Notes: generated from the letters alone by a model not told the origin. A stretch of DNA of 34,202 nt from Oscillospiraceae bacterium (GCA_028697255.1 JAQVFM010000017.1:1-34202); one strand, 5' to 3'. Shown: positions 7,094 through 15,550, numbered from the stretch's first letter. Program-made: numbers and translations.

Positions 7094-7834
7094 ATGCGTA
7101 TACATATTATAGCTTGCAGAGTATTTTCAAGAGAACTGAATTACTATGCATCTCAAAGCCCTCATATCGTAGACATTACTTGGCTTCCGCAGGGGCTTCA
7201 TGATACGCCCGAAAAATTGCGTCAGATGCTGAAAAGTACGTTAGACGATCTGTATTTTCAAAAAGAAAGGCAGATGCTTAAACACTGGCCTGACTACATA
7301 GTACTCGGTTACGGGCTGTGTTCAAACGGCATAGTCGGTCTTGAAAGCCGCGATATACCTTTAGTCATTCCAAAAACCGATGACTGTATTGCGATTTTTT
7401 TAGGCTCTCAAAAAAGATATCTTGATTTGTTTGAGCAATATAACGGTACATATTGGCTTAATAGCGGCTGGATTGAAACCGCGTTTATACCATCGAAAGA
7501 GATGCTTGACAAAAGATATAAGGAATATGTTAAGCTATATGGAGAAGAAAATGCAGAATTTTTATTGGAGCAGGATAAGCTCTGGATAAAAAATTACAAT
7601 TCCTGTTGTTATATCGGGTCTTCTGTTTACGATTGCCCCGACTACCCATTGCTTGCTGAACAAATAGCAAATGAGTACAACTGGGAATATCGAAGGTTTG
7701 AAGGCGAGTCCCGTCTAATCCGCGCCATGACTGAAGGAACATGGAATGATACAGAGTTCTTGATCTGTCCATGCAATCACCGTGTAGAAGCTACATACGA
7801 CAATACTAAAATACGTGCCGTTCCAATTAAGTAA
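7094..7834 (+). CDS. DUF1638-family protein
   Basis: A 246-residue soluble protein of the DUF1638 family, whose biochemical role is not established. Family signs are the opening MRIHIIACRVF, the segment YIVLGYGLCSNGIVGLESRD, the nearby PKTDDCIAIFLGS, and the C-terminal TEFLICPCNHRVE. The several conserved cysteines could bind a metal or a cofactor. Members of this family are often found beside corrinoid-dependent methyltransferases and their activators, as here. AAGGAG sits nine bases before the ATG, just after the right flank of repeat copy 2. The regulator gene follows after 20 bases, so they probably form one transcript with it. A role in cobamide or methyl-donor handling is inferred from context only. 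Confidence 0.85.
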   Translation: MRIHIIACRVFSRELNYYASQSPHIVDITWLPQGLHDTPEKLRQMLKSTLDDLYFQKERQMLKHWPDYIVLGYGLCSNGIVGLESRDIPLVIPKTDDCIAIFLGSQKRYLDLFEQYNGTYWLNSGWIETAFIPSKEMLDKRYKEYVKLYGEENAEFLLEQDKLWIKNYNSCCYIGSSVYDCPDYPLLAEQIANEYNWEYRRFEGESRLIRAMTEGTWNDTEFLICPCNHRVEATYDNTKIRAVPIK

Positions 7835-7854
7835 TTAACCATAGGAGGAGACGA

Positions 7855-9063
7855 ATGCAGCAACAACTTGCAAAGCGGTGTATGGAAAATGTTGCACACC
7901 TATCAGCATTGAGCGGTGTATCCGCTAATGTGATAAGTGTTATACAAAAAGCTTTTTTACATACTAAGAATAATTTTTGCGATGAATGCACATGTTCACG
8001 CTGCAATGCGCTTAATACTCATCTTTACGGATGCAATGAAGCATATCGTTGGAATGGAAAATATATTTACTACTGCCCGCTGGGGCTTGTTTTTGTTGCC
8101 TCATCGGTTTCAGATGATTCAGGAAACCTGGTAGGCGGAACAATAATGGGTCCCTTGTTAATGGGAGATTCAGATGATGTTCTGGCAGAAATGACCGATT
8201 GCATGCGAAGTAAGGCTGTCTTGTTGCCGGCTCTTTCAACCTCAAAGGTTACGGATCTGGCAGCCGTTTTGTCAGCAGTTACTTCATATGCGGCGGGTGT
8301 ACCTCACAGTCGAGTCGGCAGATTTGTTTATGAGCAAAAAAAGCTGCTCAACACAATCTATTCGGCACAGGAAAAGTTTTTAAATGACGGTGAAAATTCT
8401 AAATATCCCATCGAAACCGAAAAAAAGCTGCATACGCTGATTTGCAGTCACGATAAAAGCGGTGCGCAGGAATTATTAAATGAGCTTTTGGGACATATTT
8501 ACTGCACCAATAATTTTGATTTGGCAACTATTAAGACACGCGTGGTTGAACTGGTGGTAATTCTGTCCCGCGCCACCATAGATGCAGGAGCCGACATACG
8601 GGAAGTGTTTATGTCCAACACAAATTATTTAAATGAGATCGAGCAGTTTTCATCACTTGAAGAGCTTAGTGTGTGGTTAAACTGCATCATGCACAGATTT
8701 ATTGCATATTCGTTTGATTTTACTCAGGTTAAGCATTCAAATGTTGTGTATAAGGTGATGGAATATGTTAAGGCAAACTACAGTAAAAAAATCTCTTTGG
8801 ACGATATTGCACGACACGTTTATTTAAGCCGATCATATCTCAGCAGTATGTTTAAAGAAGAAACGGGGGAAAGCCTTTTTTCATACATAAACAAGGTGCG
8901 TGTCGAAAAAAGCAAGCTGTACTTGCTTGACGATGCAATTAGCCTTGTAGATATATCATCTTTATGCGGTTTTGAGGATCAAAGCTATTTTACTAAGGTG
9001 TTTAAAAAATATACTGGTGTATCCCCAAAAAAATACAGGGACAGTCGTGGGAATATAGCTTAA
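7855..9063 (+). CDS. AraC-family regulator with N-terminal PocR sensory domain
   Basis: A 402-residue transcription factor. Residues from about 8 to 160 fit the PocR ligand-binding domain: a Cys-rich segment (CDECTCSRCNALNTHLYGC) followed by YYCPLGLVFVASSV and VGGTIMGPLLMGDSD. The middle part is helical. The last 100 residues are an AraC-type double helix-turn-helix, including ISLDDIARHVYLSRSYLSSM, the second helix pair VDISSLCGFEDQSYFTKVFK and the ending KKYTGVSPKKYRDS. PocR-type regulators commonly control corrinoid-dependent or cobalamin-related pathways by sensing small molecules. It has an AGGAGG site eight or so bases ahead of ATG. The likely targets are the divergent activator/DUF1638 region and the corrinoid protein gene downstream. 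Confidence 0.88.
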   Translation: MQQQLAKRCMENVAHLSALSGVSANVISVIQKAFLHTKNNFCDECTCSRCNALNTHLYGCNEAYRWNGKYIYYCPLGLVFVASSVSDDSGNLVGGTIMGPLLMGDSDDVLAEMTDCMRSKAVLLPALSTSKVTDLAAVLSAVTSYAAGVPHSRVGRFVYEQKKLLNTIYSAQEKFLNDGENSKYPIETEKKLHTLICSHDKSGAQELLNELLGHIYCTNNFDLATIKTRVVELVVILSRATIDAGADIREVFMSNTNYLNEIEQFSSLEELSVWLNCIMHRFIAYSFDFTQVKHSNVVYKVMEYVKANYSKKISLDDIARHVYLSRSYLSSMFKEETGESLFSYINKVRVEKSKLYLLDDAISLVDISSLCGFEDQSYFTKVFKKYTGVSPKKYRDSRGNIA

Positions 9064-9259
9064 TTAATGCCTTTTTACAAGGGTTTTTACCGGATTAATG
9101 AAATAAATTTCAAAAAGGCATAATATTTTTCTATAATAATAATAGTAAAGCTAATATAATATTTTTAACATGCTGTTTTTTACTTTTATCAGTTACATAT
9201 ATTTTGAGATTTGTTATTGTAAAAACAGTATAAATCATTGTTTTCGGGAGGATCAAGAT

Positions 9260-9892
9260 ATGGGATTATTAGAAGATATCAGCAGCTTTCTGCAGCAGGG
9301 GCGCGCACCTATAGTTAAAGAAAAAGTTCAGGAAGCTTTGGATCAGGGCATTGCACCTCAGGAAATTCTGGAAAAAGGCTTGCTGGACGGCATGGGCATT
9401 ATTGGTGATAAATTTAAGAAGAATGAAATATTTGTGCCCGAGGTTTTGATTGCAGCACGTGCGATGAATGCAGGTGTGGGGATTTTAAAGCCGCATCTGG
9501 TAGAAGCAGGAGTCGAATCAAAAGGAACTGCTGTCATTGGTACGGTTAAGGGAGATTTGCACGATATCGGCAAAAATCTTGTTAAGATGATGCTGGAAGG
9601 CAAAGGACTTAGTGTAATCGATCTTGGCGTGGATGTATCATCCGAGCAGTTTGTACAGGCTGCAATCGACAACAATGCAGATATTATTTGTTGTTCGGCA
9701 TTACTTACCACTACCATGGGAGAAATGAAAAATGTTGTGGCTGCAGCGGAAGAAAAAGGTATCCGCGATAAGGTCAAAATCATGGTTGGTGGCGCTCCAA
9801 TAACGCAAAGCTTCTGTGATTCAATCGGCGCAGATTGTTACGAACCCGATGCCGCTTCGGCAGCCGATGCAGCACTGGCATTTTGCAGTTAA
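9260..9892 (+). CDS. Corrinoid-binding protein of methyltransferase system (MtbC/MttC type)
   Basis: A 210-residue protein that carries the methyl group on a bound cobamide between methyltransferases. Residues from about 1 to 85 form the helical cap domain (VKEKVQEALDQGIAPQEILE, then IFVPEVLIAARAMN). Residues from about 90 on are the Rossmann-type B12-binding domain with the signature GDLHDIGKNLVKMM, whose His is the lower cobalt ligand, followed by LGVDVSSEQFV and VGGAPIT. The start at 9260 has GGGAGG eight bases upstream. An in-frame upstream ATG at 9170 has none and would add an unrelated 30-residue leader. A terminator follows directly. It is the likely substrate of both the methyltransferase at 2836-4209 and the activator at 5234-6829. 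Confidence 0.92.
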   Translation: MGLLEDISSFLQQGRAPIVKEKVQEALDQGIAPQEILEKGLLDGMGIIGDKFKKNEIFVPEVLIAARAMNAGVGILKPHLVEAGVESKGTAVIGTVKGDLHDIGKNLVKMMLEGKGLSVIDLGVDVSSEQFVQAAIDNNADIICCSALLTTTMGEMKNVVAAAEEKGIRDKVKIMVGGAPITQSFCDSIGADCYEPDAASAADAALAFCS

Positions 9893-9902
9893 TTGATTAA
9901 TG

Positions 9903-9962
9903 CTGCCATAGCTGTTTGATTCAGTTTTTTTGTGACTGAGCCAAACAACTATGGCAGTTTTT
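9903..9962 (+). terminator. Rho-independent terminator after the corrinoid protein gene
   Basis: CTGCCATAG-c-TGTTTG-at-TCAG at 9903-9924 pairs with CTGAG-CCAAACA-ACTATGGCAG at 9936-9957, a 22-base stem with two mismatches and a wobble pair, followed by TTTTT. It lies ten bases after the stop codon. Confidence 0.85.
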
Positions 9963-10033
9963 ATGAGCATTAGTTTATTCGAAAGAAAGCAACAGTATGG
10001 TATGATATAATTAAATTAGTAAAGGCTGATTTT

Positions 10034-10123
10034 TTGATTAATTTTCAACCTGACTATCGGCACATTTTATTATCTGCTCAGAATATTGAGACGGTCCGGC
10101 AGTATCGTGGTGAAACAATTTAA
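10034..10123 (+). pseudogene. Remnant of a second URO-D-family methyltransferase start
   Basis: A 29-codon frame from TTG reads LINFQPDYRHILLSAQNIET and then VRQYRGETI before a stop. Many URO-D-type methyltransferases begin with an N-F-x-P-D-Y-x-x-I-L-x-A-x-N-x-x-P-x-R segment, and this matches it well up to about residue 22. The continuation (normally a PLYEH-like segment) is lost. An extended -10 (TGATATAAT ending at 10011) and an AAAGG site precede it. It looks like a methyltransferase gene deleted after its first codons, and a terminator at 10145-10175 ends the stretch. It is short, so chance similarity cannot be ruled out. Confidence 0.45.
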
Positions 10124-10144
10124 TCCATGTTAGTATTAGATTAG

Positions 10145-10175
10145 AAAAAATCCTGTCGATTTCGGCAGGATTTTT
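10145..10175. terminator. Hairpin terminator
   Basis: AAAAATCCTGTCG (10146-10158) pairs with CGGCAGGATTTTT (10163-10175) with one G-U pair and a 4-base loop; the arms themselves give T-tracts in both directions. It follows the URO-D remnant and no intact gene, so it may be the surviving terminator of the lost gene. The rest of the gap to 10301 shows only weak inverted repeats (GCACATGCCC near 10187 against GGGCATCGTGC). Confidence 0.7.
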
Positions 10176-10301
10176 AGTTTCGCACATGCCCCATCCCGCC
10201 TACTGAAAAATGGCGCGAGGAGGGCATCGTGCACTATTTCTATTCACCTATTCTACAATTATTTTTAAAACATAAATATTTATTTGTAGGGGTGATCGGC
10301 G

Positions 10302-11018
10302 GTGATGTTTATTGTTTTTAACAGAAAAAAGCTTATATTTGTTTTATTGCCTGTTGTGTTAATATTGTTGTCGATTATATCATATTGCGTGCTAAATCAA
10401 GCGTTGTCCGACAAACTTAAACTTACGTCCGAGAACGATTCCGGATACTTGGTCATGATATATATTGAGGAGAAGAAATTATACCTTTTTAAACATAATA
10501 ACTGTATTAAGGAATATCCAATAGCTTCGGGTAAGCGGGAAAGTCCGTCTCCGATAGGGGTTTGGGAAATTGTTGAAAAAAAAGACTGGGGCGAGGGATT
10601 TGGCGGATACTGGCTGGGACTAAATGTCTTGTGGGGGAAATACGGTATTCACGGCACAACGCGCGAAAGCTCTATTGGCCACGCTGTAAGCCATGGATGC
10701 ATACGAATGCTGAGCAAGGATATTAAAGAGCTATACAATATTGTTAGTATCGGCACACCGGTTGTTATCAGGGACGGAGATTACGGGCCGTTTGGAACTG
10801 GATTTAGACGGCTTAAACCAGGGGATAGGGGTGCTGATGTTCTTGCAGTCCAGCAAAGGCTTAAAGCACTTGGCTATTACAAGGGTAAAGAGAACGGAAT
10901 TTATGAGGATGATTTAAAGCAAGCATTGTACAGCTTTCAAAAAGATAATAACCTTAAAGTTAAATATACAATTACATACGAGGATTATATTGCAATGGGG
11001 TTTGATGAATTTGAATAG
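10302..11018 (+). CDS. Membrane-anchored L,D-transpeptidase with peptidoglycan-binding domain
   Basis: A 238-residue envelope enzyme. Residues about 9-30 are a membrane anchor (LIFVLLPVVLILLSIISYCV). The YkuD catalytic domain runs from about 45 to 165 and carries the motif HGTTRESSIGHAVSHGCIRM, with catalytic Cys133 in SHGC. Such enzymes cross-link peptidoglycan 3-3 or attach molecules to it. Residues from about 170 on resemble a PG_binding_1 domain (LKPGDRGADVLAVQQRLKAL, then GIYEDDLKQALYSFQKDNNL), placed after the catalytic domain. The start is GTG at 10302 with AGGGGTGAT upstream; an ATG follows as the next codon. It precedes the teichoic-acid-type genes, which fits a cell-wall role. Confidence 0.9.
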   Translation: MMFIVFNRKKLIFVLLPVVLILLSIISYCVLNQALSDKLKLTSENDSGYLVMIYIEEKKLYLFKHNNCIKEYPIASGKRESPSPIGVWEIVEKKDWGEGFGGYWLGLNVLWGKYGIHGTTRESSIGHAVSHGCIRMLSKDIKELYNIVSIGTPVVIRDGDYGPFGTGFRRLKPGDRGADVLAVQQRLKALGYYKGKENGIYEDDLKQALYSFQKDNNLKVKYTITYEDYIAMGFDEFE

Positions 11019-11152
11019 AGAGCAGTTAAGTGAACGATTAAAAATTTCTCCTGTTGCGTAAACCGGTATTTTATTATATAATGCTGTCATAATTGAAAAC
11101 CAAAGCCAAAATTTATGACGAGTTATTTGGCGCATGTGTTAAGGAGCTTTTC

Positions 11153-12325
11153 ATGGAAATCCTTATTAGAATATTTATTTTACATATAAAAATTATATAC
11201 TCTATTTTTAAGCTTCTGCCTGTGGATAGCCACAAGGTTGTTTTTTTGAGCAGAAATTTTGACACTCCGCCACTCGATTTTAGATTGCTTGAAAATGAGC
11301 TTAACAAGAATTTCACCGGCTATAAAACGGTGTTTTTAACAAGAAGAATACGCGGCGGAATACCGAACATGATTGGTTATTATTTTCATATAATTCGGCA
11401 GCTTTTTCACATTGCAACAACCAATGTTTGCGTTATAGATTCTTACATAATACCAATTAGTGTTTTAAATCACCGCAAAGATTTGCGCGTTATCCAAATA
11501 TGGCACTCGATGGGTGCAATAAAGAAGTTTGGTTATCAGACGCTTGGTACAAGATACGGCAGAGATACAAAATTGTCATCGTTACTGCATATGCATGAGA
11601 AGTATGATGTGATTGTTTCGGGCTCTTATGATATGATCCCATATTATTGCGAGGCGTTCAACACGCCAAGCGAGCATTTTTTTCCTGTTGGTTTGCCCAG
11701 AATTGACTATATCGTCGGCAGCAAGGATGATATTCAAAGACGCATATACGGCAAATATCCTGAGTTAAAGCAAAAGCCGGTCATACTCTATGTGCCTACG
11801 TTCAGGCCGGAGATTGATGATGGTATTAATAGATTAATTGAGAGCGTTGATTTTGATAAGCATACACTGATTATTAAAAAGCACCCAAACGATCAAAGGG
11901 AGTTTAAAGATAATCGTGTTACCAATATACAAGGCTTTTCGGCGCTTGAATTGTTAACCGTAGCAGATCATATTATTACTGATTATTCTGCAATTTCTAT
12001 TGAAGCATCCGCACTGTTAAAATGCGTTTATTTTTATGTCTATGATTATGACAAATATATTGAATCAAACGGTCTTAACATAGATTTATATAACGAAATG
12101 CCCGGGTGTGTTTTTAAAAATGCGGACAAGCTTATGAAAAAAATTAACCACGGGAGCTATGACTTTAAAAGCATCCGTGATTTTAGAGACAAATATGTTG
12201 TTAACAACGGTTATTCGGCACAGATAATAAGCGCATTAATCGACGAATGTGCAAATCGTGTTTGGTCGGGTAATATTGAGCAATTGAGGCGTAAGTATGA
12301 TAAAGTTCCTGAAACAGTTGACTAA
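11153..12325 (+). CDS. CDP-glycerol glycerophosphotransferase family enzyme (TagB/TagF-like)
   Basis: A 390-residue enzyme of the family that transfers glycerol-phosphate or ribitol-phosphate from CDP-alditols during teichoic acid synthesis, at the inner face of the membrane. The visible family motifs are QIWHSMGAIKKFGY, YVPTFRPE, LIIKKHPND and HIITDYSAISIEA. The first 20 residues form an amphipathic hydrophobic segment (MEILIRIFILHIKIIYSIF) that may bind the membrane. I chose ATG 11153 because AAGGAG lies six bases ahead; a TTG at 11093 is also in frame. It overlaps the next gene by 29 bases. Whether it primes (TagB) or polymerises (TagF) cannot be told from sequence alone. Confidence 0.88.
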   Translation: MEILIRIFILHIKIIYSIFKLLPVDSHKVVFLSRNFDTPPLDFRLLENELNKNFTGYKTVFLTRRIRGGIPNMIGYYFHIIRQLFHIATTNVCVIDSYIIPISVLNHRKDLRVIQIWHSMGAIKKFGYQTLGTRYGRDTKLSSLLHMHEKYDVIVSGSYDMIPYYCEAFNTPSEHFFPVGLPRIDYIVGSKDDIQRRIYGKYPELKQKPVILYVPTFRPEIDDGINRLIESVDFDKHTLIIKKHPNDQREFKDNRVTNIQGFSALELLTVADHIITDYSAISIEASALLKCVYFYVYDYDKYIESNGLNIDLYNEMPGCVFKNADKLMKKINHGSYDFKSIRDFRDKYVVNNGYSAQIISALIDECANRVWSGNIEQLRRKYDKVPETVD

Positions 12326-13538
12326 GAAAAGCGTCGGGCTGCGAAAGCTTGTCCGTTTTCTGATTTATTGTATCAGAAGTCTTAGATATTTTGTGTATTA
12401 TCTAAGCGGCAGAACGCAACCCAACTTAGTTTTGTTCGAGTCTTATATGGGCAGGGCATATGCATGCAGCCCGAAAGCGTTATATGAAGCAATGCTGCGG
12501 GATAATGCTTACAGCTCATTTAAGTTTATCTGGGCATTTAGGGATTGTGAAAAATATGATTTTTTAAAGAAAAACCCTAATACCAAAGTTATTAAATACA
12601 TGTCTGCAGATTATTTAAGGGCATATTCAAGGGCTAAATACTGGATTAGCAATTCGCGTATTCCCGAGCAGATCCGCAAAAGGCAGGATCAAATATATGT
12701 TCAGACATGGCATGGCACCCCTTTAAAAAGGCTTGGGTATGATGTGGAGCTTGACGGCGGCAACGCAATGAACACCCTTGACGAGCTGCGAAAAAAGTAT
12801 TTTTATGACGCTCGCCGCTATACGTATATGCTCTCACCCTCTGCGTTTTGCAGTGAAAAGCTCACTTCCGCGTTTAATCTTAAAAATATACACGACAGCG
12901 ACGTTATTCTGGAAATGGGTTATCCTCGCAATGATTTTCTGTTTCGATACAGTGAAGAGGACATTAAACGTGTTAAAAATACCCTTGGTTTGCCACAGGG
13001 GAAGAAAGTTATTCTTTATGCGCCGACATGGCGTGACAACCAGCACGAAACAGCCGTGGGTTACACCTATGAATTAAAGACAGACTTTGAACTTTTGCGC
13101 CGTGAACTGGAGTCCGAATATGTAATTTTATTCCGTGCCCATTATTTTATTGCCAACAGCTTTAATTTTGAATTTTTTAAAGGGTTTGTGTATAATGTAT
13201 CTGATTATGATGATATAAATGAATTGTATATTATAAGCGATATTTTGGTTACCGACTATTCAAGTGTATTTTTTGATTATGCTAATCTTAAGCGACCAAT
13301 GATTTTTTATATGTATGATTTAGAAGATTACAAAAATCATTTAAGAGATTTTTATATTGATATAAAAGCACTGCCCGGCGAAATTGTAAAAACTGAGCAT
13401 CAGCTAATAGACGCTATACGCAGGGCAAACAGCGATTTTATATATGACGGCAAATATAAAGACTTTAACCGGAAATACAATTATTTGGATGGTCCTGACA
13501 TTAGTGAAAGGGTGATAAAGAAGATTGTAGCAATATAG
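12297..13538 (+). CDS. Second CDP-glycerol glycerophosphotransferase family enzyme (TagF/TagB-like)
   Basis: A 413-residue relative of the upstream enzyme, with stronger family motifs: VQTWHGTPLKRLGYD, LYAPTWRDN, ILFRAHYF and LVTDYSSVFFDYANLKRP, then the tail ending in FYIDIKALPGEIVKTEHQL. The sequence fits the C-terminal catalytic domain of TagF-type polymerases, without the long N-terminal extension of the Bacillus enzyme. It starts at an ATG inside the end of the previous gene, with GAGGCG upstream, so translation is probably coupled. Together the two enzymes could prime and extend a poly(alditol phosphate) chain using the CDP-alditol made by the next gene. Confidence 0.9.
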   Translation: MIKFLKQLTKKSVGLRKLVRFLIYCIRSLRYFVYYLSGRTQPNLVLFESYMGRAYACSPKALYEAMLRDNAYSSFKFIWAFRDCEKYDFLKKNPNTKVIKYMSADYLRAYSRAKYWISNSRIPEQIRKRQDQIYVQTWHGTPLKRLGYDVELDGGNAMNTLDELRKKYFYDARRYTYMLSPSAFCSEKLTSAFNLKNIHDSDVILEMGYPRNDFLFRYSEEDIKRVKNTLGLPQGKKVILYAPTWRDNQHETAVGYTYELKTDFELLRRELESEYVILFRAHYFIANSFNFEFFKGFVYNVSDYDDINELYIISDILVTDYSSVFFDYANLKRPMIFYMYDLEDYKNHLRDFYIDIKALPGEIVKTEHQLIDAIRRANSDFIYDGKYKDFNRKYNYLDGPDISERVIKKIVAI

Positions 13539-13567
13539 GCTGATTATTAAAAAAGGGGACAAGCAAC

Positions 13568-13981
13568 ATGAAAAGGGTATTGACATATGGTACGTTCGAT
13601 ATGCTGCACGAGGGTCATATCAATTTGCTTAGACGTGCAAAAGCACTTGGGGATTACCTTATTGTGGGGTTGTCCACAGATGAGTTTAATGCTATCAAAA
13701 ATAAAAAGGCTTATTTCCCGTATGAAAAACGCAAGCTTATTCTCGAATCAATACGGTATGTCGATTTAGTCATTCCTGAAAAAACATGGGAACAGAAATT
13801 GGACGATGTTAAAAATTATTGTGTTGATATTGTGGTTATGGGCAGCGACTGGGAGGGCAGCGACAAGTTTGAGTATTTAAGGAAGCATGTCGAGCTTGTT
13901 TTTTTGCCGAGGACAAAAGGTATTTCATCAACAAAAATTAAACGAAGCTGTGGAGAGCTATTGCGTGCAGCCGGAAAGTGA
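13568..13981 (+). CDS. tagD: Glycerol-3-phosphate cytidylyltransferase
   Basis: A 137-residue cytoplasmic nucleotidyltransferase that makes CDP-glycerol from CTP and glycerol-3-phosphate. The HxGH motif is in TFDMLHEGHINLLRRAKALG, and the second signature is RTKGISSTKIK. Trp in VVMGSDWEGSDKF and Lys in the KRKLI region match the TagD family. The length is close to the 129 residues of the Bacillus enzyme. An AAGGGGAC site precedes ATG 13568. It sits between the two glycerophosphotransferases and the exporter, so the local substrate supply is complete. Confidence 0.93.
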   Translation: MKRVLTYGTFDMLHEGHINLLRRAKALGDYLIVGLSTDEFNAIKNKKAYFPYEKRKLILESIRYVDLVIPEKTWEQKLDDVKNYCVDIVVMGSDWEGSDKFEYLRKHVELVFLPRTKGISSTKIKRSCGELLRAAGK

Positions 13982-13995
13982 CGGATTGATATTAA

Positions 13996-14778
13996 ATGCA
14001 ACGATTTTTTAAAGACTTAAAGCGATATTACAGGTATATCCTGTATGCTTCTAAGAGTGAACTTAAATCGGAAGTTTCATATTCATATCTAAACTGGCTT
14101 TGGTGGATTTTAGAGCCGGTGCTATTTATGCTTATATATGTTTTTGTCGTTCGTATTGTTTTTAGAACGAGCGAAAAGTATTTTCCGGTTTTTGTACTTA
14201 TCGGGCAAATGGTATGGATGTATTTTAACAGAACAGTCAAAAGAAGTGTAAAAATAGTCAAAAGCTATCGAAGTGTGATTACAAAGATATATGTGCCCAA
14301 ATTTGTCTTTACATTAATTAATATGTTTGTCAACTCGTTTAAGATGTTTATATCATTCTTAATCATAATTGTGATGATGCTTGTATCCCGTGTGCCTTTA
14401 ACATGGAATATATTATATTTCTTACCGGTAGTGTTTGTTCTCAACTTGGTTATATTTGGTATATGTATGATACTTATGCATTACGGTGTGTATATAGGAG
14501 ATTTAAATAATCTGATAAACGTGCTTCTTAGATTTATTTTTTATCTTTCAGGTATATTTTACTCGGTTAAAAATCGCGTGCCCGCACCTTATAATAAGTT
14601 TGTATTAAAGCTAAATCCTATTGCTTTTTTGATTGACCAGATGCGTGACGTGTTGATTTACGGCAAAAAGGCTGATTTGCGATTTTTGGTGATTTGGTCT
14701 GTAACAGGACTTTTGCTTTCAATTGTGGGCATATGGAAAGTTTATAAAAATGAAAACAGCTATGCGAAGGTGATATAG
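13996..14778 (+). CDS. tagG: Polysaccharide/polyol-phosphate ABC exporter, permease (TagG type)
   Basis: A 260-residue integral membrane protein of the ABC-2 type, with a basic amphipathic N-terminus and six predicted membrane segments (about 33-53, 60-80, 107-130, 137-165, 170-192 and 228-245). Near the N-terminus SEVSYSYLNWLWWILEPVLF matches TagG/KpsM permeases, and the LNPIAFLIDQMRDVL stretch precedes the last helix. It exports the finished polymer on its lipid carrier across the membrane, together with the ATPase gene that overlaps its stop codon. There is no strong ribosome binding site before ATG 13996, so translation may be coupled to tagD, 14 bases upstream. Confidence 0.88.
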   Translation: MQRFFKDLKRYYRYILYASKSELKSEVSYSYLNWLWWILEPVLFMLIYVFVVRIVFRTSEKYFPVFVLIGQMVWMYFNRTVKRSVKIVKSYRSVITKIYVPKFVFTLINMFVNSFKMFISFLIIIVMMLVSRVPLTWNILYFLPVVFVLNLVIFGICMILMHYGVYIGDLNNLINVLLRFIFYLSGIFYSVKNRVPAPYNKFVLKLNPIAFLIDQMRDVLIYGKKADLRFLVIWSVTGLLLSIVGIWKVYKNENSYAKVI

Positions 14779-15515
14779 TGTCGAATATTGCGTTATCCGT
14801 TAAGGACTTGCATATACGTTATCACGCTCTGAAACCGGTGTCGATTAAAAACTCTATAATTAAACCTAAAAGAATCAAGAAGGATTTCTTTCACGCCGTC
14901 AAAGGTGTTTCATTAGAGGTGCCCAAGGGTCAGATCGTGGGCATTGTCGGGAAGAACGGCAGTGGCAAATCCACATTGCTCAGGGCTATTGCAGGTGTTT
15001 TTTCACCGGACGAGGGAAGTATTGATTTATACGGTAATTCGGTATCTTTGTTATCAATCGGAGTGGGCTTTCAGAGCATGTTAACAGGATATCAGAATAT
15101 TTTTCTTTCAGGATTGCTTTTAGGGTTTACCGAAGAGCAGATTCGCAGCAAGGTCAAAGAAATCATTGAGTTTTCAGAGTTAGGCCGTTTTATTTACAAG
15201 CCGGTAAAGACATATTCAAGCGGTATGTATTCCAAACTGGCTTTTTCGATTACTGCAATTCTGGAAACTGATATTTTGCTCATTGACGAAGTGTTGAGCG
15301 TGGGTGATGCGGCATTTAAACAAAAGAGCTATAACCGCATGAGGACACTGATTGATGACGAAAACAGAACAGTTGTTATTGTATCTCACAGCAACAAAAC
15401 ATTGCTTGATTTATGCGACACTATTATTTGGATGCATAACGGTAAAATTAAGATGAAAGGCGATCCGACCGAAGTAATTGACAGTTATAAAAAATTTATG
15501 AAAGTTAAAGGTTAA
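14778..15515 (+). CDS. tagH: Polysaccharide/polyol-phosphate ABC exporter, ATPase (TagH type)
   Basis: A 245-residue ABC ATPase. Walker A is GIVGKNGSGKSTLL, the Q-loop is in SIGVGFQSMLTG, the signature is YSSGMYSKLAFS, and Walker B is DILLIDEVLSVGD, followed by the switch His in VIVSHSN. The sequence matches the TagH/KpsT subgroup. It lacks the C-terminal extension of Bacillus TagH, as do most anaerobe homologues. It begins with GTG, overlapping the last base of the permease stop, with AAGGTGAT just upstream. It is the last gene of the envelope block; no separate terminator precedes the rimP promoter 7 bases later, so the leader hairpin at 15578 may serve both. Confidence 0.92.
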   Translation: MSNIALSVKDLHIRYHALKPVSIKNSIIKPKRIKKDFFHAVKGVSLEVPKGQIVGIVGKNGSGKSTLLRAIAGVFSPDEGSIDLYGNSVSLLSIGVGFQSMLTGYQNIFLSGLLLGFTEEQIRSKVKEIIEFSELGRFIYKPVKTYSSGMYSKLAFSITAILETDILLIDEVLSVGDAAFKQKSYNRMRTLIDDENRTVVIVSHSNKTLLDLCDTIIWMHNGKIKMKGDPTEVIDSYKKFMKVKG

Positions 15516-15521
15516 TTTTGC

Positions 15522-15550
15522 TTGCAAATCGTATTTAGATGTGCTATAAT
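15522..15550 (+). promoter_or_regulatory. Promoter of the rimP-nusA-infB operon
   Basis: TTGCAA (15522-15527) and a perfect TATAAT (15545-15550) are 17 bases apart, with the TG of an extended -10 at 15542-15543. It starts within a few bases of the tagH stop and would give a leader of about 285 bases before rimP. Confidence 0.85.

Noticed and set aside
9064-9259. Promoter or terminator between the regulator and the corrinoid gene
   Set aside because: TATAAT-like hexamers at 9132 and 9155 and a weak inverted repeat (near 9067 and 9113) are present, but no good -35 or tight hairpin could be paired with them in this AT-rich stretch.
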